Below are positions 13,540 through 25,220 of a DNA stretch of 64,000 bases, in pieces; the stretch's first letter is position 1; each line of letters opens with the position of its first letter. The translations under genes and the position numbers were made by a program. The notes under the pieces were generated by a model that was not told the DNA's origin, did not search any database, and saw only the letters and a list, made by a program, of their open reading frames with translations. This DNA is from Tolypeutes matacus. Taxonomy: Eukaryota > Chordata > Mammalia > Cingulata > Chlamyphoridae. Location of the stretch: the NCBI GenBank assembly GCA_026826555.1, contig JAKSZT010020895.1:3434848-3498847 (forward strand), read 5' to 3'.

Positions 13540-15890
13540 AAAGAATTTCTTTACAGCTGCTTGAAATACTTTCTGATATGCCACCTATGCTTTAAAATTA
13601 GTGCTTTCAATTTTCCTTTTTATTTTTGAGTATACTCAAGGCCATTCATAAATAGCTATCCATCCCATAATTACTTTAATCACCATTGTTGCTATAGAGA
13701 CATACATGTCCCTATACCTAGTGTTTTAGTTGTACCCCACAAATTTTGATATTTGTCTTTCAATTATGGTTATTTCCCAGAAATCTTTTCTGTTACTGAT
13801 TTCTAATTTAATTCCATTTTGGTCAGATAACATACTTTGTATAATATGAAACCTAAATTTACTGAGATTTGATGAGTTCTTTTAGCTTTTCCATTTCTTA
13901 AAGGTCTTTATTTCACCATCAGCATTGAAAAATAAATAGTTTTGAGTATATAATTCTAAATTGCTCTCCGCCCAAATATTTTAAAGATATTCCTCTATAG
14001 TCTTCTTACTTGCATTGTTTCTGTGTAGGTATGTGCTTTCGTTTTTCTTTAGCAGCTTTTTAAAGATCTTCTCTTTATGGCTCTAGGCAATTTTATCATG
14101 CTGTGCCTTCATTTTTTGTGTGGTTAGGGTTTAATGAGATTCTATGATCAGTGAGCTTAAATTTCCTGTTGAATTTAAACATTTTCACACATTTATTCAA
14201 TTTTTTTCCTGTCCCTCCCCAGTCCTTTTTTGAGGGTTTTCCAATTACACAATACATTAGACTTGATGATTTTGTCCCACAGTTCCCCAATGCTTTGTAT
14301 ATTTTTTTGCTCTACATGTGTAGAGTTTCTCCTGCTATTTTTTCCAGTTCAATAATTTTTTCTTCTACAACATCTGCTGATAATAAGCCCAAGTATTTTT
14401 TTTTAATACTGCATAATTTTCATTTCTAGGAGTTTGATTTGGGGCTTTTTAATAACTTTCATGTTTTTACTAAATGTGCACAATCTTTCTTCTAGCTTCT
14501 TTAACATATGAAATAATGATTGCCATTTTAGTATCTTTCTCTGCTGACTATATCACCTATGTAATTTTTGAGCTGATTTGTATTCATGTATATATTGTTC
14601 TCCTCATTATTTGTCACATTTTCCTGTTTTATAATGCCATGTCATTTTGGATTGATAGCTGGAAAATGTACTTATTAAAAATTTCCTCACCTAAGCAGCT
14701 CTGGATCTATCCAGACATAACTGAGATAGTTTTCTATTAATCTAATCTTAATAGTTTACCCTTTGTTTTTAGTTCCCAGAATGACATTAACCAGACCTTC
14801 ACAGTTCTGCTTACAGGGATATATAGGAATAAAATAACATCTCAAAGCAAAATCACAGAATAGCATCAGAAGCCCCAATATCTAAATCTAAGCTGTGTCT
14901 GATAAATCAATGAAACTGGGACAACAGGAATAAATTTGACATGCTTGAGACAACACAGGACTGAGAAATTGTATGTACCTTCCTTATAAGACCCTGGAAA
15001 ATATAACATCATCCCTTTTTTTTTTTTCACTTGTTTTTCTTCTCCCTTACCCCTCTTCTTTGCCTATAAAAACTGTAGATACCACTCCCACTTTGAATTG
15101 GTGTGGGGAAGATTCCGCCAGTTCCTTGCTTGTGCAAAGGAGACAAATGTTTCTCCTTTGCAGCACCGGATCAGGCAGGCCCTTCTATTGGAAATAGCCT
15201 TGTTTGTGGTAACAGGATTACATGTATGACATTATGAATTTTACTTTCTTCTAGTCTGTATCCATGTAAATTTTCTTTAGCTTTGTTCTGGTGTCATTTA
15301 AGTCACTTGAAACAGTTTTGTCCTTTCACATTTTGTGTTAATCTGTGTTAGACTGAATCAGAGTAATGTTTAGTCTAATGATATTTTTTCCCCCAACACA
15401 AAGAAAGTCCTTCGAGTAGTCTATCCAATACCCAGAAAACTAAGGTTTTTCTCTTCTGTTTTGTGTGAATAGAAACTATTTCAATTTCTGTGTGGGCTCA
15501 GAATATTGTTATTTACAATCCTTTTGGGATATCACATGTGTATGATGATCAATTACTCAAATGAGTGACGGACACTCTGTACAACATCAGATAGCTTTCT
15601 CTGTGCCCCTCTCTCCTCTTGGTACTCTTTCCTGTGAACTATATCCTTCTAACCTTTGTTGGACTCCCAACTCCATCTCCTCAACTGTGGTGAATTAAGG
15701 AGCTCCATATGGATTTCTCTCCTTGCACTGTCTCCAGGTAGTAAACTGGAGAAATAGTCTTTCGGGGATCACTGTTTTTCCTTGCCCTATGTCTGGAAAA
15801 CTGTAGTTTTACGTATTTTTTTCAGGATTTTTAGTTGTTTAAACTGGAGAGAGTACACGATGCCTGTATGTATGTCAGCTTGAACCTATT
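13540..15890 (-). mobile_element. Old L1M/HAL1-type LINE, ORF1 and 5' region, inverted
   Basis: Read on the minus strand, 15400-15890 corresponds to the 5' region of an old L1 ('caggtagtaaactgg' at 15736-15750, 'ccaactccatctcctcaactg' near 15667-15687 on plus), and 13900-14720 corresponds to its ORF1-proximal part (blocks such as 'tagtatataattctaa' near 13945-13960 and 'atcttctctttat' at 14067-14079). The element is interrupted by an unrelated 0.48 kb insert at 14765-15240. All frames are broken. Confidence 0.65.
14765..15240 (+). mobile_element. Possible solo LTR inside the old L1
   Basis: This insert separates two parts of the same old L1. It has a promoter-like 'gcctataaaaactg' at 15062-15075 with pyrimidine-rich sequence before it and, about 110 bases later, a GC-richer end, which is an LTR-like layout. 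I did not find clean TG...CA ends or a clear target duplication, so the call is tentative. Confidence 0.3.
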
Positions 15891-16775
15891 ATATTTTCAT
15901 TTTTTTAATGATATTAAAGAATTTTCTAAAGTCCTTTATTTTTTAAAATCTAGAATGCCTCATAATCAGTATAATTTACTGCCTTGCTAATTCTAAATAT
16001 TCCTATAATCATTTCTTTTCTTTGGTTACCTATGTTTTATGCTCAAATCTTGATTCCTCTGAAAACTTTGGGTATTGTTTTGGTTTGTTTATGAATTCAT
16101 GCCCCAAATTGAAATATTATTTTAAATAAGTGGTCATTTACACCCAAATTATCTTTGGAGTTTTCTAGCTATGTGTTTGACAGCAGCAAATGTTTGCAGC
16201 CTCAATTTATGAAATAAGGAGCACTCTTTCTTACATAATAGAAATTATATTTGAGGTGGGGGTTTGGTGTCAGGAATATCAAGGAAGGCCTGTAGGAGGA
16301 GATAAGATTAGATTCAAGCTATTGCACTATAGCTTAGCTAGGATTCAAACACACATTAAATGTTGCAGAAAAAAATCACAATACTCTGCAACACTTCCCA
16401 TAAAGAGTTGGAAAGTGAAGTATATTTTAAAACTCCTCAATGTGTGCTGCCATCAGGACTGCTTTTTACCAAGTAGCCTCTACCATGGAATATTTTAGTG
16501 GAAATAAAGAATATCAGGACTTTGTCCTTATTTGATTATTTCTAAGCGTTTTGTAGAACTTGAAGAAATAAATATGATTAGCTCAGTATTTTATTTTCCC
16601 AAGTCAAAGTATGAAAAAGGCACCAAAAAACTATGACTTTCCTCAAAGAAACCCTTATCTCCTGTAGCTAAGACTTGAAACTTCTGGAAGATAACCCAAG
16701 TCTAATCTTACTGATAAATTAATTAATATGAAAATTAAATTCCTAACCTCCCAGAGTAATTTATCTTTTATTTTC
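15891..16775. other. Unassigned intergenic sequence
   Basis: No gene or recognisable repeat. A 102-codon frame at 16190-16498 shows no known domain, has no supporting context and is regarded as chance. Confidence 0.4.
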
Positions 16776-19590
16776 TTATATTTATTTATTTTTATTTTTT
16801 AAATGATAATTAGATTACGTAAAAGTTAAATAAAAAATGTAGGGGATTCCCATATGCCTCACTTTCCATATCTCCAACATTTTTCACATTGACAACATCC
16901 TTCATTAGTGAGGTACATTCATTGCAATTGATGAACACATTTTGGAGCATGCTCAATAGGTGTGGATTAAGGTTTACATTGTAGCTTATACTCTCTCCCA
17001 CCCAATTCTGTAGGTTATGGCAAGGTATATAATGGCCTGCATCTGTCATTGCAATATCATTCAAGACAATTCCCAAGTCCCAAAATGTCTCTGTTTTACA
17101 CCTGTTTTTCCTGCTCCCTGCCCTCAGAACCTCCAGTGGCTGCTGCCTCCACATCAATGATTTAATTTCTTCCAGTTCTAGAATCACAGTAAGTCTACAG
17201 TAAAATACCATTAAGTTTACTTTAATTCATAGTTCATTCCACAATCCTGAGGATTCTGGCATCATTATGTCCACTCCACCTTTAATTGAGAGGGGGCTGC
17301 AGTCTCATAGGGCTGAAGAAAGGGCCTCTCTTGCTTGCAGTTGTAGACTTTCTCAGTTCCTTGGTATGGTAGTTGTCCATCATAACCTCCTTTTAGTTGT
17401 CCTGGGTGAGACCAATGAACTGGAGTGTAGGTTTTGCAACTCCATTGAGATTCAGGGCCCAGCTGGCACATGGACAACCCAAATATTTAAGTCTCTTGGA
17501 CATACTCCTACCAACTCTAGTAATAATTATAGGCTCAAGTAGAAGGACAGAAGAGCCATGTGTAAGGAAACCACAACTGAGTCCAACTGCCACACTGGGG
17601 AGCATAAATTCCAAAGTAGGGCCCACTGGCAAGGCACCAAACTCCTGAGCTATCTGCCCTGACTACAATGTCTGGATGTCTCAAGAGCCCTCGGTACTGC
17701 CAATATGTGGGGCAGTATCTACTTTGGCAGTCAATGAGATCCTGCTGAGATTTGCATAAGTGTAACCTCTGGAAAGACCGTCTGAATCACTTTGATGTGT
17801 CTTTACCTTTGTCCCCTTTTATTCAAGGTCTTTTTCCATTTGTATGTCTAGTTGGTGCTTGGTAGTAACCCTTCAGTGCCAGGGAGGCTCATCCCCGGGA
17901 GTCATGTCCCATACTGGGGGAAGATAATAAATTTATATGTTGAGTTCAGCTTAGAAAGAGGCCACATTTGAGCAACAAAATGGCTCCCAGGATGCAACTC
18001 TTAGGCACCCTATATACTAGGCTAAGTTTCAATTTCAAAGTAAAGGTGCATCAAGGGCCATCAATGGGCCATCCTCCTTCACTAGTCATTGCCCCTGTAC
18101 TTGAGGGATTCTTCCTGATCCATTGGAGAATGAGGCAGAGCTCCTCAGACTGGGAATTTGATATTCCTTTGGTTACTGTGTAAATCTTCACAAACCATGA
18201 AATGCCCCTTGAACATTTGAACACATTTATATGCCTTATATGTATGCTCAGATTAGCTTCCTCCCATGAATACCCCATCACTGACACCCCACACCAATGA
18301 TCTTCCCCTACCAAAATAGTAACACTTTTGTGATCCCAAACTTCTTCAAAAATGAAGCCAATAAAATAGTCAAATACAATTAATAAGAAAATGAAATAAT
18401 AATGATCATTTATAAATAAGAAATAAAATACAAAAAATTAAAATAAATAAATAAAAATTTGGGATAATAAAAAATAATGAAAAAAATATTTTTTTTGACA
18501 TTTTGCCTTTCTCTATTGTAGGATCTGTTGTCCTATATGTACAGTGACATTTTCTTCCATTTACTCCCCCAGTGTTTTATGAGTTTTAGGTTATAGAAAA
18601 GTCATGTACAGAATATGTTGGGACTCCACATACCCAATATCCTCCCCTTTTCCCCCTTCCCCTATTGATAACATTTTATATGTGGATGGTACGTTTGTTA
18701 CACCTGATGTACAAATATTGAAACATAGCTACCAAGCATAGTCAATTGTTTACATTTTGGTTTACATTTTTGACCGTACGCTTTTATAAATTTTGACGCA
18801 ATTCAATATGGCCTGTATACATCATAGTAAGATCATGTAGAATACTTCCGTCACACACAAATGTCCCCTATTCCATCTATTCTATTCCTCACTCCTCCTC
18901 CCTTCAGGACCCATTGCAAACACCAGACTTCACTCTTTGAAGGACAAGATTCATAGTTGCTTACAACAACGCTCAAGATTTGGCATACTGGTCTGTACTC
19001 CCCTATTAGGTACCACCCATGCTTTTGAGAGACTCCCACCCCTCTCTTGAGAACATAGCAGGCCTCCCCAGGATGGGAATACAACACCTTGCCACTTATT
19101 ATATGGGTCTCACCCACTAATATAACACACTATGACAAGATGAATACTCACATACTCCCTAGAAGCCTGCCCCAGGTGCTCCCTGTCCCAAATGCCTCCC
19201 CCATCCAACACCCTAAACCAGCAACCCTCACTTGCCATATTGCTGAAAGAGATTTCCCAACATTGTAGTTTCAACCATGTACCCAACAATATCCAGTGTT
19301 CACCTACTTTTCCCCCAACACTCTCCCCAGTTCTACGGTTAGTCCAACCACCCTCCCTACCACAGCCCTCTGAGAAACCAGCACCACTCAACCCAACAGT
19401 ACCATTACACCACTCTCATGCCCCTCCACTGTACAACTACACACTTCCACCTTACCTTAGATTTTGCCCATATGGGTGTTGGTTCACCACCTTCTTCTCC
19501 CTTTCTATTTCTTGTAACCCCATCTTCCAGACTAGCTCTGTGAGTCTGCTCAATTTGCTTTATTCTTATCAGTGAGTTCATAAAGTTATA
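16776..19590 (-). mobile_element. L1 3' UTR, about 2.8 kb, inverted
   Basis: This is one long L1 3' UTR read on the minus strand. The element's 3' end is at about 16780 (T-rich on plus). The distal module runs 16800-18520 and holds the landmark 'ggaggctcatccc' (17882-17894) and 'gaggccacatttgagcaaca' (17958-17977). The proximal module runs about 18530-19590 and is C-rich on plus, so G-rich in the sense strand. Its identity as an L1 3' UTR follows from copy B, where the same sequence is joined directly to ORF2. Here the element stops just before ORF2, i.e. it is 5'-truncated in the 3' UTR. The many short open frames within are not conserved in frame with the other copies. Confidence 0.8.
19166..19207 (-). 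other. Potential G-quadruplex in the L1 3' UTR sense strand
   Basis: On the minus (sense) strand there are four G-runs of 5, 3, 3 and 4 within about 35 bases, with loops of 8, 3 and 7. Plus-strand view: 'ccccaggtgctccctgtccc' followed by a further run of five C at about 19198-19202. L1 3' UTRs of other mammals are known to carry G-rich, quadruplex-prone tracts. The equivalent site in copy B (27719-27753) has only three clear runs. Confidence 0.5.
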
Positions 19591-20299
19591 ACACTGATAA
19601 GAATGCATGAGATCTTAAAATTGGGAGAGCACATATGGGTAGATTACATTGAAGCTCCAAATTCTGCCCAGCCATCTTTCTTGTCTCATGAATTTAATCT
19701 CCTTGTATCTGAAGAACCCTGACCTCTTTTGAGGTAGTTTCCTTGTAGGAGATGCTGAAATTTTTCATGACCCACTTCTATCATATCTCATTGCATAGAG
19801 TCCAATAACAAGATTCAAGTTCCAACAGACACCAGGGCATTGGGTATACAATGTGACCTGGAGGAAGTACCTTACAGCCCAACATTATTTTAAGATTTAA
19901 AAATTTATATTAACAGAAACCGAGGAATATCTTTGAGGATTGATTGTAGGGTGTTGGATCAGGGTAGAGGGGGAGTAATTTTGGATTGTGTGACATTTCC
20001 TGATATGAGTGCTGTAACAGGAGTTTCCTGATTTAATAAGTTTTCTAAGGTTCTGGGAGTGATGCTTCACAGAACCACATGTGCCCCACAATGAATAAAA
20101 ATTTAGATTTTCTTGGAATCTTATGGAGGAAAGCATCTCTGTGTTTAGGGATTTGGGGATGCTGGATTGTATTTATTATGTAAACCTTGTTCACCTATTT
20201 TCTGCAAATATCCCCAGGAGAATGGACTCTCCCTGTAGCAGCCTTTGAGAAATAAATAGTTAAAGTGAACCCTGTCCTCCCCAATTGTTTGTAGTAACT
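19591..20299. other. Unassigned sequence, possibly upstream ERVL
   Basis: No open frame or named repeat. It lies between the L1 3' UTR and the recognisable ERVL pol remnant and may be decayed ERVL protease or gag, but I cannot show this. Confidence 0.35.
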
Positions 20300-21310
20300 C
20301 TACTCTGATGTCCATGGATGACAATAAGAAATGGTGCCATTGAAAAAGGGTCCCTTAATTCAATGGGATGATGGGAGTCTGGAGTGCAGCAGCCAAGTGG
20401 CAGTAATTAAACCTGAGAGGTAAGTAAATGTGGTTACTATCATGGGCAGCTGAGCGAAGGTGATGATTAGGAAGGTTTGACCCACTGAAATCTCTGGTGT
20501 TTGTAAATGTTCATGTTGTCCTTAGGCAGCCTATTAAATGTTGCTTTTTGTGTAAGTTAATTTATTTGTGTAAGGTTATGCTTCCTGACTTGAAGTCTTA
20601 TTTGAATTACCAATTAGAGGGTCATGGTTTCTCAACCACTTACTAGACTTGAGACGGTTCATAGTCTCATAGTTCCTCAAATAAAGAGGAGGCCAGGTCT
20701 CCTTAAGGAAGGAACTTACCACACTGCCAAAAATTTATTTGCTAAATATTGTACTTAGCTTTCCCCAAACTAGCTATGATTCATTCCTAAGGTGAATGAG
20801 CCCTGAGGAAGAAAAAATAACTAGACCCTCATCAGCTGGCAGAATCTACACATAGTTTACCAAAGTGTGGAGTAAAAGCCATTATAAGAAATGACAAGGG
20901 AAGTGCCTTTTCTGTTAAAATAGTAAATCCAAAGTAATATCACATATTTATAAGAATTACAGAGATTGGTGTCAATATTTGGACTTGAAAGATGTAGAGC
21001 TGTGATTCTTACCAGAGCTTAATAGTTTATTTGTCCTGTATTAAATTCAAATGTGTCTTAGAGGTTGACAGCAGATTATCATAAAATTAATCAGGTAATG
21101 ACTCCAACTGCCGCCACTGATCCAAATGTGGTTCCTCTCTGCATCAAACCAACACCTCCCATGGTACTTGGCTTGCAGGTATTGATCTATCAATTTCTTC
21201 ACTTGCTACATTTATATACTAGTACTACCTGAATGTCAACAGCTGCAGAGATGATGCTGAAGGAATGTAGTGAAAGGATATCTTAACAGTGGGAAGTACT
21301 TTGAACCATA
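20300..21310 (+). mobile_element. ERVL pol remnant, reverse transcriptase side
   Basis: At 21064-21130 the translation in broken frames gives a DYHKINQ..MTPTAA..PNVV series, the start of the ERVL reverse transcriptase ('YRKLNQV' region). The upstream part at 20330-20520 has the purine-rich wording of the ERVL pro/pol region, but is weak. The frame is broken every few dozen codons. A Tigger1 element is inserted at 21313. The RNase H/integrase part of the same gene resumes at 36880, on the same strand, on the other side of that insertion. Confidence 0.6.
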
Positions 21311-21312
21311 TA

Positions 21313-22003
21313 TAGGCATACCTCATTTTATTGTGCTTCACTTTTTGTGTTTCATAAATATTGTGTATTTTACAAATTGAAGATCTGTGGCAACTCTGCA
21401 TTGAGCAAGTCTATTGGCACCAATTTTTCAACAGCATGTGTTCACTTCATGTCTCTGTGTCACATTTTGGTAATTCTTACAATATGCTAAACTTTTTCAT
21501 TATTATTATATCTGTTGTGGTGATCTGTGATCAGTAATCTTTGACATTACTATTGTAGTTGTTTTGAGATACCATGAACTGTGCCCATATAGGACAGCAA
21601 AATTAATCTAAAAATGTGGTATGTGTTCTGACTTCTCCACCAACCATTCTCCCTCTCCTTGTACTTCTCTATTCCATGAGACACAAAAATATTGAAATTA
21701 GGCCAATTAATAACTCTAAGATGGCCTCTCAGTGTTCAAGTGAAAGGGAAATTCACACATCTCTCATTTTAAATCAAAAGCTAGAAATGATTAAGCTTAG
21801 TGAGGAAATCATGTCAAGTTTGGCTGAAAGCTTGTGCCAAATAGCTGAGTTGTGAATGCAAAGGAAACATTAGTGATGGAAATTAAAAGTGCTATTCTAG
21901 TGAACAAACAAATGATAAAGAATCAAAACAGTTTATTGTTGATATAGAAAAAGTTTTAGTGGTCTGGACAGAAGATCAAACCAGGCACAATATTCCCTTG
22001 AGA
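21313..22003 (+). mobile_element. Tigger1 DNA transposon, left end and start of transposase
   Basis: The left terminal inverted repeat begins at 21313 ('taggcatacctcatttta') right after a TA target dinucleotide. The 5' UTR blocks 'tcacattttggtaattct' (21461-21478) and 'gtgatctgtgatcagtaatc' (21520-21539) follow. The transposase starts with an open stretch at about 21719-21855 that gives MASQCSSEREIHTSLILNQK..EMIKLSEE, the N-terminal pogo-type DNA-binding region. The match ends at about 22003, before the DDE domain. The right end of the same element is at 36662-36877. Confidence 0.92.
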
Positions 22004-22110
22004 CAAAAAATAACACAGATCAGTTTCCTGACTCTAAAATTATTGGAACATGGTTATTGGGTTAGGTAGATAAGGCTCAGCTCTCACTATAACAATGGAG
22101 AAAGAGTTAA
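22004..22110. other. Junction between Tigger1 and L1 copy A
   Basis: About 100 bases that I cannot assign to Tigger1. They may be the first bases of the L1 5' UTR or filler at the insertion junction. Confidence 0.35.
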
Positions 22111-23100
22111 AGGCTGCCTTGGGGACTTGTTTTGGGGGCCAGCAGACAAGGATGGAGCTTCACAGCTACCAGGAGAGTGAGGGACAGAGAGACGAAGAAG
22201 CAGAAACACCAAACTGAGTTACCAAACCTCCCCCACTGCCAGGAAGGGCTCCCCTCCCCAACCTCTGAGATATTAAATGGGGATAAAACTCCTGGTGCAT
22301 TGCAGCTAACTGAAGGAGAGTAGATGTCTTCCTCCCTGCCAGCTGCTTTGGATATATATAGAACGAGAAGGTGCTCTGAGTCATCTAGAAGGGTACTGGA
22401 AAGATAATGAAGCCAAAGGAAAGCCAAGAGTTGCTCAGCCCTTGGCTGGAAGCGGCACATATACCCAGCCTTCAGGGCAAATAGCCTAGGTGGAGCCGCT
22501 GGCTCTCTGATCCAAGTAGAATGTGAGGGGACATTCTCTGGGAGGGAGAGGTGTCAGGAGGGTGGACAGTGGTCTCTTTGCAGTGAGTTTGGACATCTGA
22601 GCCCCCTTTGAATCTCAGAAAGGACCCTGACCCAACAGGCAGAGGGGAGGGGAGATCTCCTCAGGCAGAGCAGGGGCAGAGAGGCAACTAATCAGCAGGA
22701 CTCTGACAAACTGCTAAGAATCTATCCTGCTCAAGGGAAAGAGAGCAGATAACCTTCTGAAAGACTGACCAACCTAAGGAGACAGATTAACTCAGTGGAA
22801 GAATTCCTGCCTTGCATATACAAAGTCCCTGGTTTGATTTCCAGCTCTTCTAGGAGAAGTGATGCACTGCATTATCAGACATCCAGCTTTAACTTTATGA
22901 CAGAAAATATAGACATTCTTTTCATATTAGCGTTTCTTGGGTCTCTTAACTTTTTTTTTTTTTTTTTAAGTTCCATTTAAAATTTTTCCCTTATTTTACT
23001 CACTAAAACCTGTTTCAAAACTTTAGGGCAGGCTGCAGGGTGATTGATTGATGAACACCAGCAGCCTGAGAACCTCCTTAGGGGCCTAAGAGGGAAGCTT

Positions 23101-23820
23101 GTTTTTCCTTGTCTATTTTTGTTTTTTGTTCTTCTTTTTATCTTTCTTTCTCCTTTTTTAAAAAAATAGTTCCTGCTGTCTTGTTTCTTGCTTATTGTGT
23201 TTCCCCTTTTTTTGTTTCTCTTTTTTTCTTTTACTGAATTCTTCTACTTACATTATTTCTTTTCTTTCCTTCATCTTTCTATCTCCTGTATTCTGTTGTT
23301 CTTTCATTCCACTTCTTTTTGTTTGGTCTTCAATTTTTCTTGTTTTTATTTCTCTCTCCTTCCTCTATTTTCTTACTTTTTTTTCTTTTTTCTTTTCTTC
23401 TTTTCTCATCATTCAAACCTTTTAATTCATTCTATATATTTTTCTCTATTCTGTTTCTCATTTTACTATTTCCATTCCACTTATTTATTCTTATTCCTCT
23501 GTATTTCTTATTCATACTAATTATTCATTTTCCTAGCTTTTTTTATATAAGATTTTATTTATTTATTCATTTATCCCCCTCTTGCTGCTTGTGCTCGCTG
23601 GGTCAGCTAACCACGCTGTGCGGGCGGCCTGCCCTCACCAGGAGGCCCCAGAGACCGAACCTGGGGCCTCCCATATGGTAAACGGGAGCCCTACTGATTG
23701 AGCCACAGCCGCTTCCCTTTCCTAGCTTTTGTACAGTTCCTCTTCTACCTTTTACTATTAATATTACTATAATTATTCTTTTTCTCTTCTTATCTCTTTC
23801 TTTTCTCTGATTCTAATTTT
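23101..23820 (+). repeat. Pyrimidine-rich tract upstream of L1 ORF1
   Basis: Leaving out the SINE at 23542-23717, about 540 bases are overwhelmingly T and C on the sense strand of L1 copy A, with runs such as 'cttttttttcttttttc' near 23380. It lies between the 5' UTR and ORF1. Open frames of 76-120 codons here encode only Phe/Leu/Ser-rich low-complexity sequence and are not genes. Confidence 0.8.
23542..23717 (-). mobile_element. tRNA-headed SINE, inverted
   Basis: The minus strand starts at 23717 with a tRNA-like head: an A-box-like 'tggctcaatcagtaggg' and a B-box-like 'ggttcggtctc' (about 23650-23660 on plus). It ends in an A-rich tail (T-rich 23545-23575 on plus). The 13-bp target duplication 'tttcctagctttt' is exact at 23529-23541 and 23718-23730. 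The wording matches the xenarthran (armadillo-type, DAS) SINEs as I remember them. Being inside the L1 tract, it is younger than L1 copy A. Confidence 0.9.
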
Positions 23821-23984
23821 TTTTCAAGGGAACATAGACAACAGCAAGAAATAGAATAAGAGGTATGAAATGTCAAGGTGAAACCTTACCACACACACAA
23901 AAACAATAGCAAATAAAACCCTAGAGTAGAGAGAGAAGTGAATCAACTGAATAAATATAAGATAAAGAGATGCCTAGTCACCAA

Positions 23985-24930
23985 CAAAAGATTACAAGTC
24001 ATGCTAAGAAACAGGAAGACATATCCCAGTCCAATGATAAACTAAAAACAGGAGGAAATGCAGAACATAGAACAACTAATCAGAGATGTCCAAAAAAATA
24101 TCATGAATCAATGAAGTAAAGGAAGAGAATAAGGATATTAAGAAGACACTGGGAGAACATAATGAAGAACTTGTAAACATATATAAAAAGATAACAGATA
24201 TGATGGTGATGAATGACACAATGAAAGGAATAAAATATACATGGGGAGAACATAACAGCATATTTGAACAAGCATAGGAAAGAATCAGCAATGTGGAAGA
24301 CAGTACTGTTGATATCAGACAGATAGTAGAACAGATAGATAAAAAGATAGAAAATGTCTGACAGGGGCTTAGGGATTTAAATGACAGCACAAAACACACT
24401 AACATACACATTATAGGCATCCCAGAGGGAGAAGAGAAGGGAAAGGTGACAGAAGGTATGTTGGAGTAAATATTGGCTGAAAATCTCCCAACCCTATTGA
24501 GGGACATGGATGTATATGTCCAAGAAGTGCAGTGCACCCCAAACAGTATAAATCCTAACAGGCCTACTCAAGACATATACTTGTCAAATTGTTCAGTGCT
24601 CAGGACAAAGGGAGAATACTGAAAGCAGTAAGAGAAAAGAGATCCATCACATACAAGAAAAGCTTGATAAGATTAAGGGCTGATCTTTCATCTGAAACCA
24701 TGGAGGCAAGAAGGCAGTGTTTTGACATTGTTAAGGTGTTAAAAGAAAAAAAGTTTCAGCCAAGAATTCTCCATCCAGCAAAGCTAGCATTCAAAAATGA
24801 AGGAGGTTTCAAAATATTCACAGATAAACAGAAATTAAAAGAGTTTGTCAATAAGAAACTTGCCCTACAAGAAATACAAAAGGAAGTACTGCAGGTTGAA
24901 AGGAAAGACAGGAGAAAGAGAGTTGGATAA
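23985..24930 (+). pseudogene. L1 copy A ORF1 (RNA-binding protein), broken
   Basis: ORF1p is the L1 nucleic-acid chaperone that coats L1 RNA. The upstream coiled-coil part (about 23985-24400) has stops. The last 113 codons (24589-24930) are open and match the C-terminal domain: RILKAVREKRSITYKKS, then ADLSSETMEARRQCFDIVKVL, then the 'QPRILHPAKLAFKNEGGFKIF' region (quoted in part). The region between, 24410-24590, keeps the RRM-side wording. A shorter piece of the same gene lies at 32116-32350. Confidence 0.88.
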
Positions 24931-25220
24931 GAGTGTAAGAACAACTAAAAAGATAAAAAGAGAAATAAAAACTACATATGGCATACATAAATCTAAAGAA
25001 AATATGGCTAATGTATGTAATTCCTTGACAGTTATAACATTAAATTTTAATTGATTAAACTCTCCAGTCAAGAGACACAGATTGGCACAGTGGATAAGAA
25101 AATACGACCCATCTATATTTTGCATATATATCTCTATGTTAGACCAAGAGATGCAAGGAGGCTGAAGGTCAATAGTAGGAACACAATTTTACATGCAAAC
25201 AATAATCAAAAAAGAGTTTG

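Noticed and set aside
16190..16498. 102-codon frame, considered as a small gene
   Set aside because: No domain, no repeat or synteny support, surroundings are intergenic; within chance expectation for this length of sequence.
19192..19575. 127-codon Pro/Thr-rich frame on +
   Set aside because: It is antisense of the C-rich (sense G-rich) L1 3' UTR module; the equivalent place in copy B is not open in the same frame.
23188..23681. Three overlapping open frames of 76-120 codons rich in Phe, Leu and Ser
   Set aside because: They arise from a pyrimidine tract (TTT, CTT and TCT codons) in the L1 and run into the antisense of a SINE; there is no domain and no start context.
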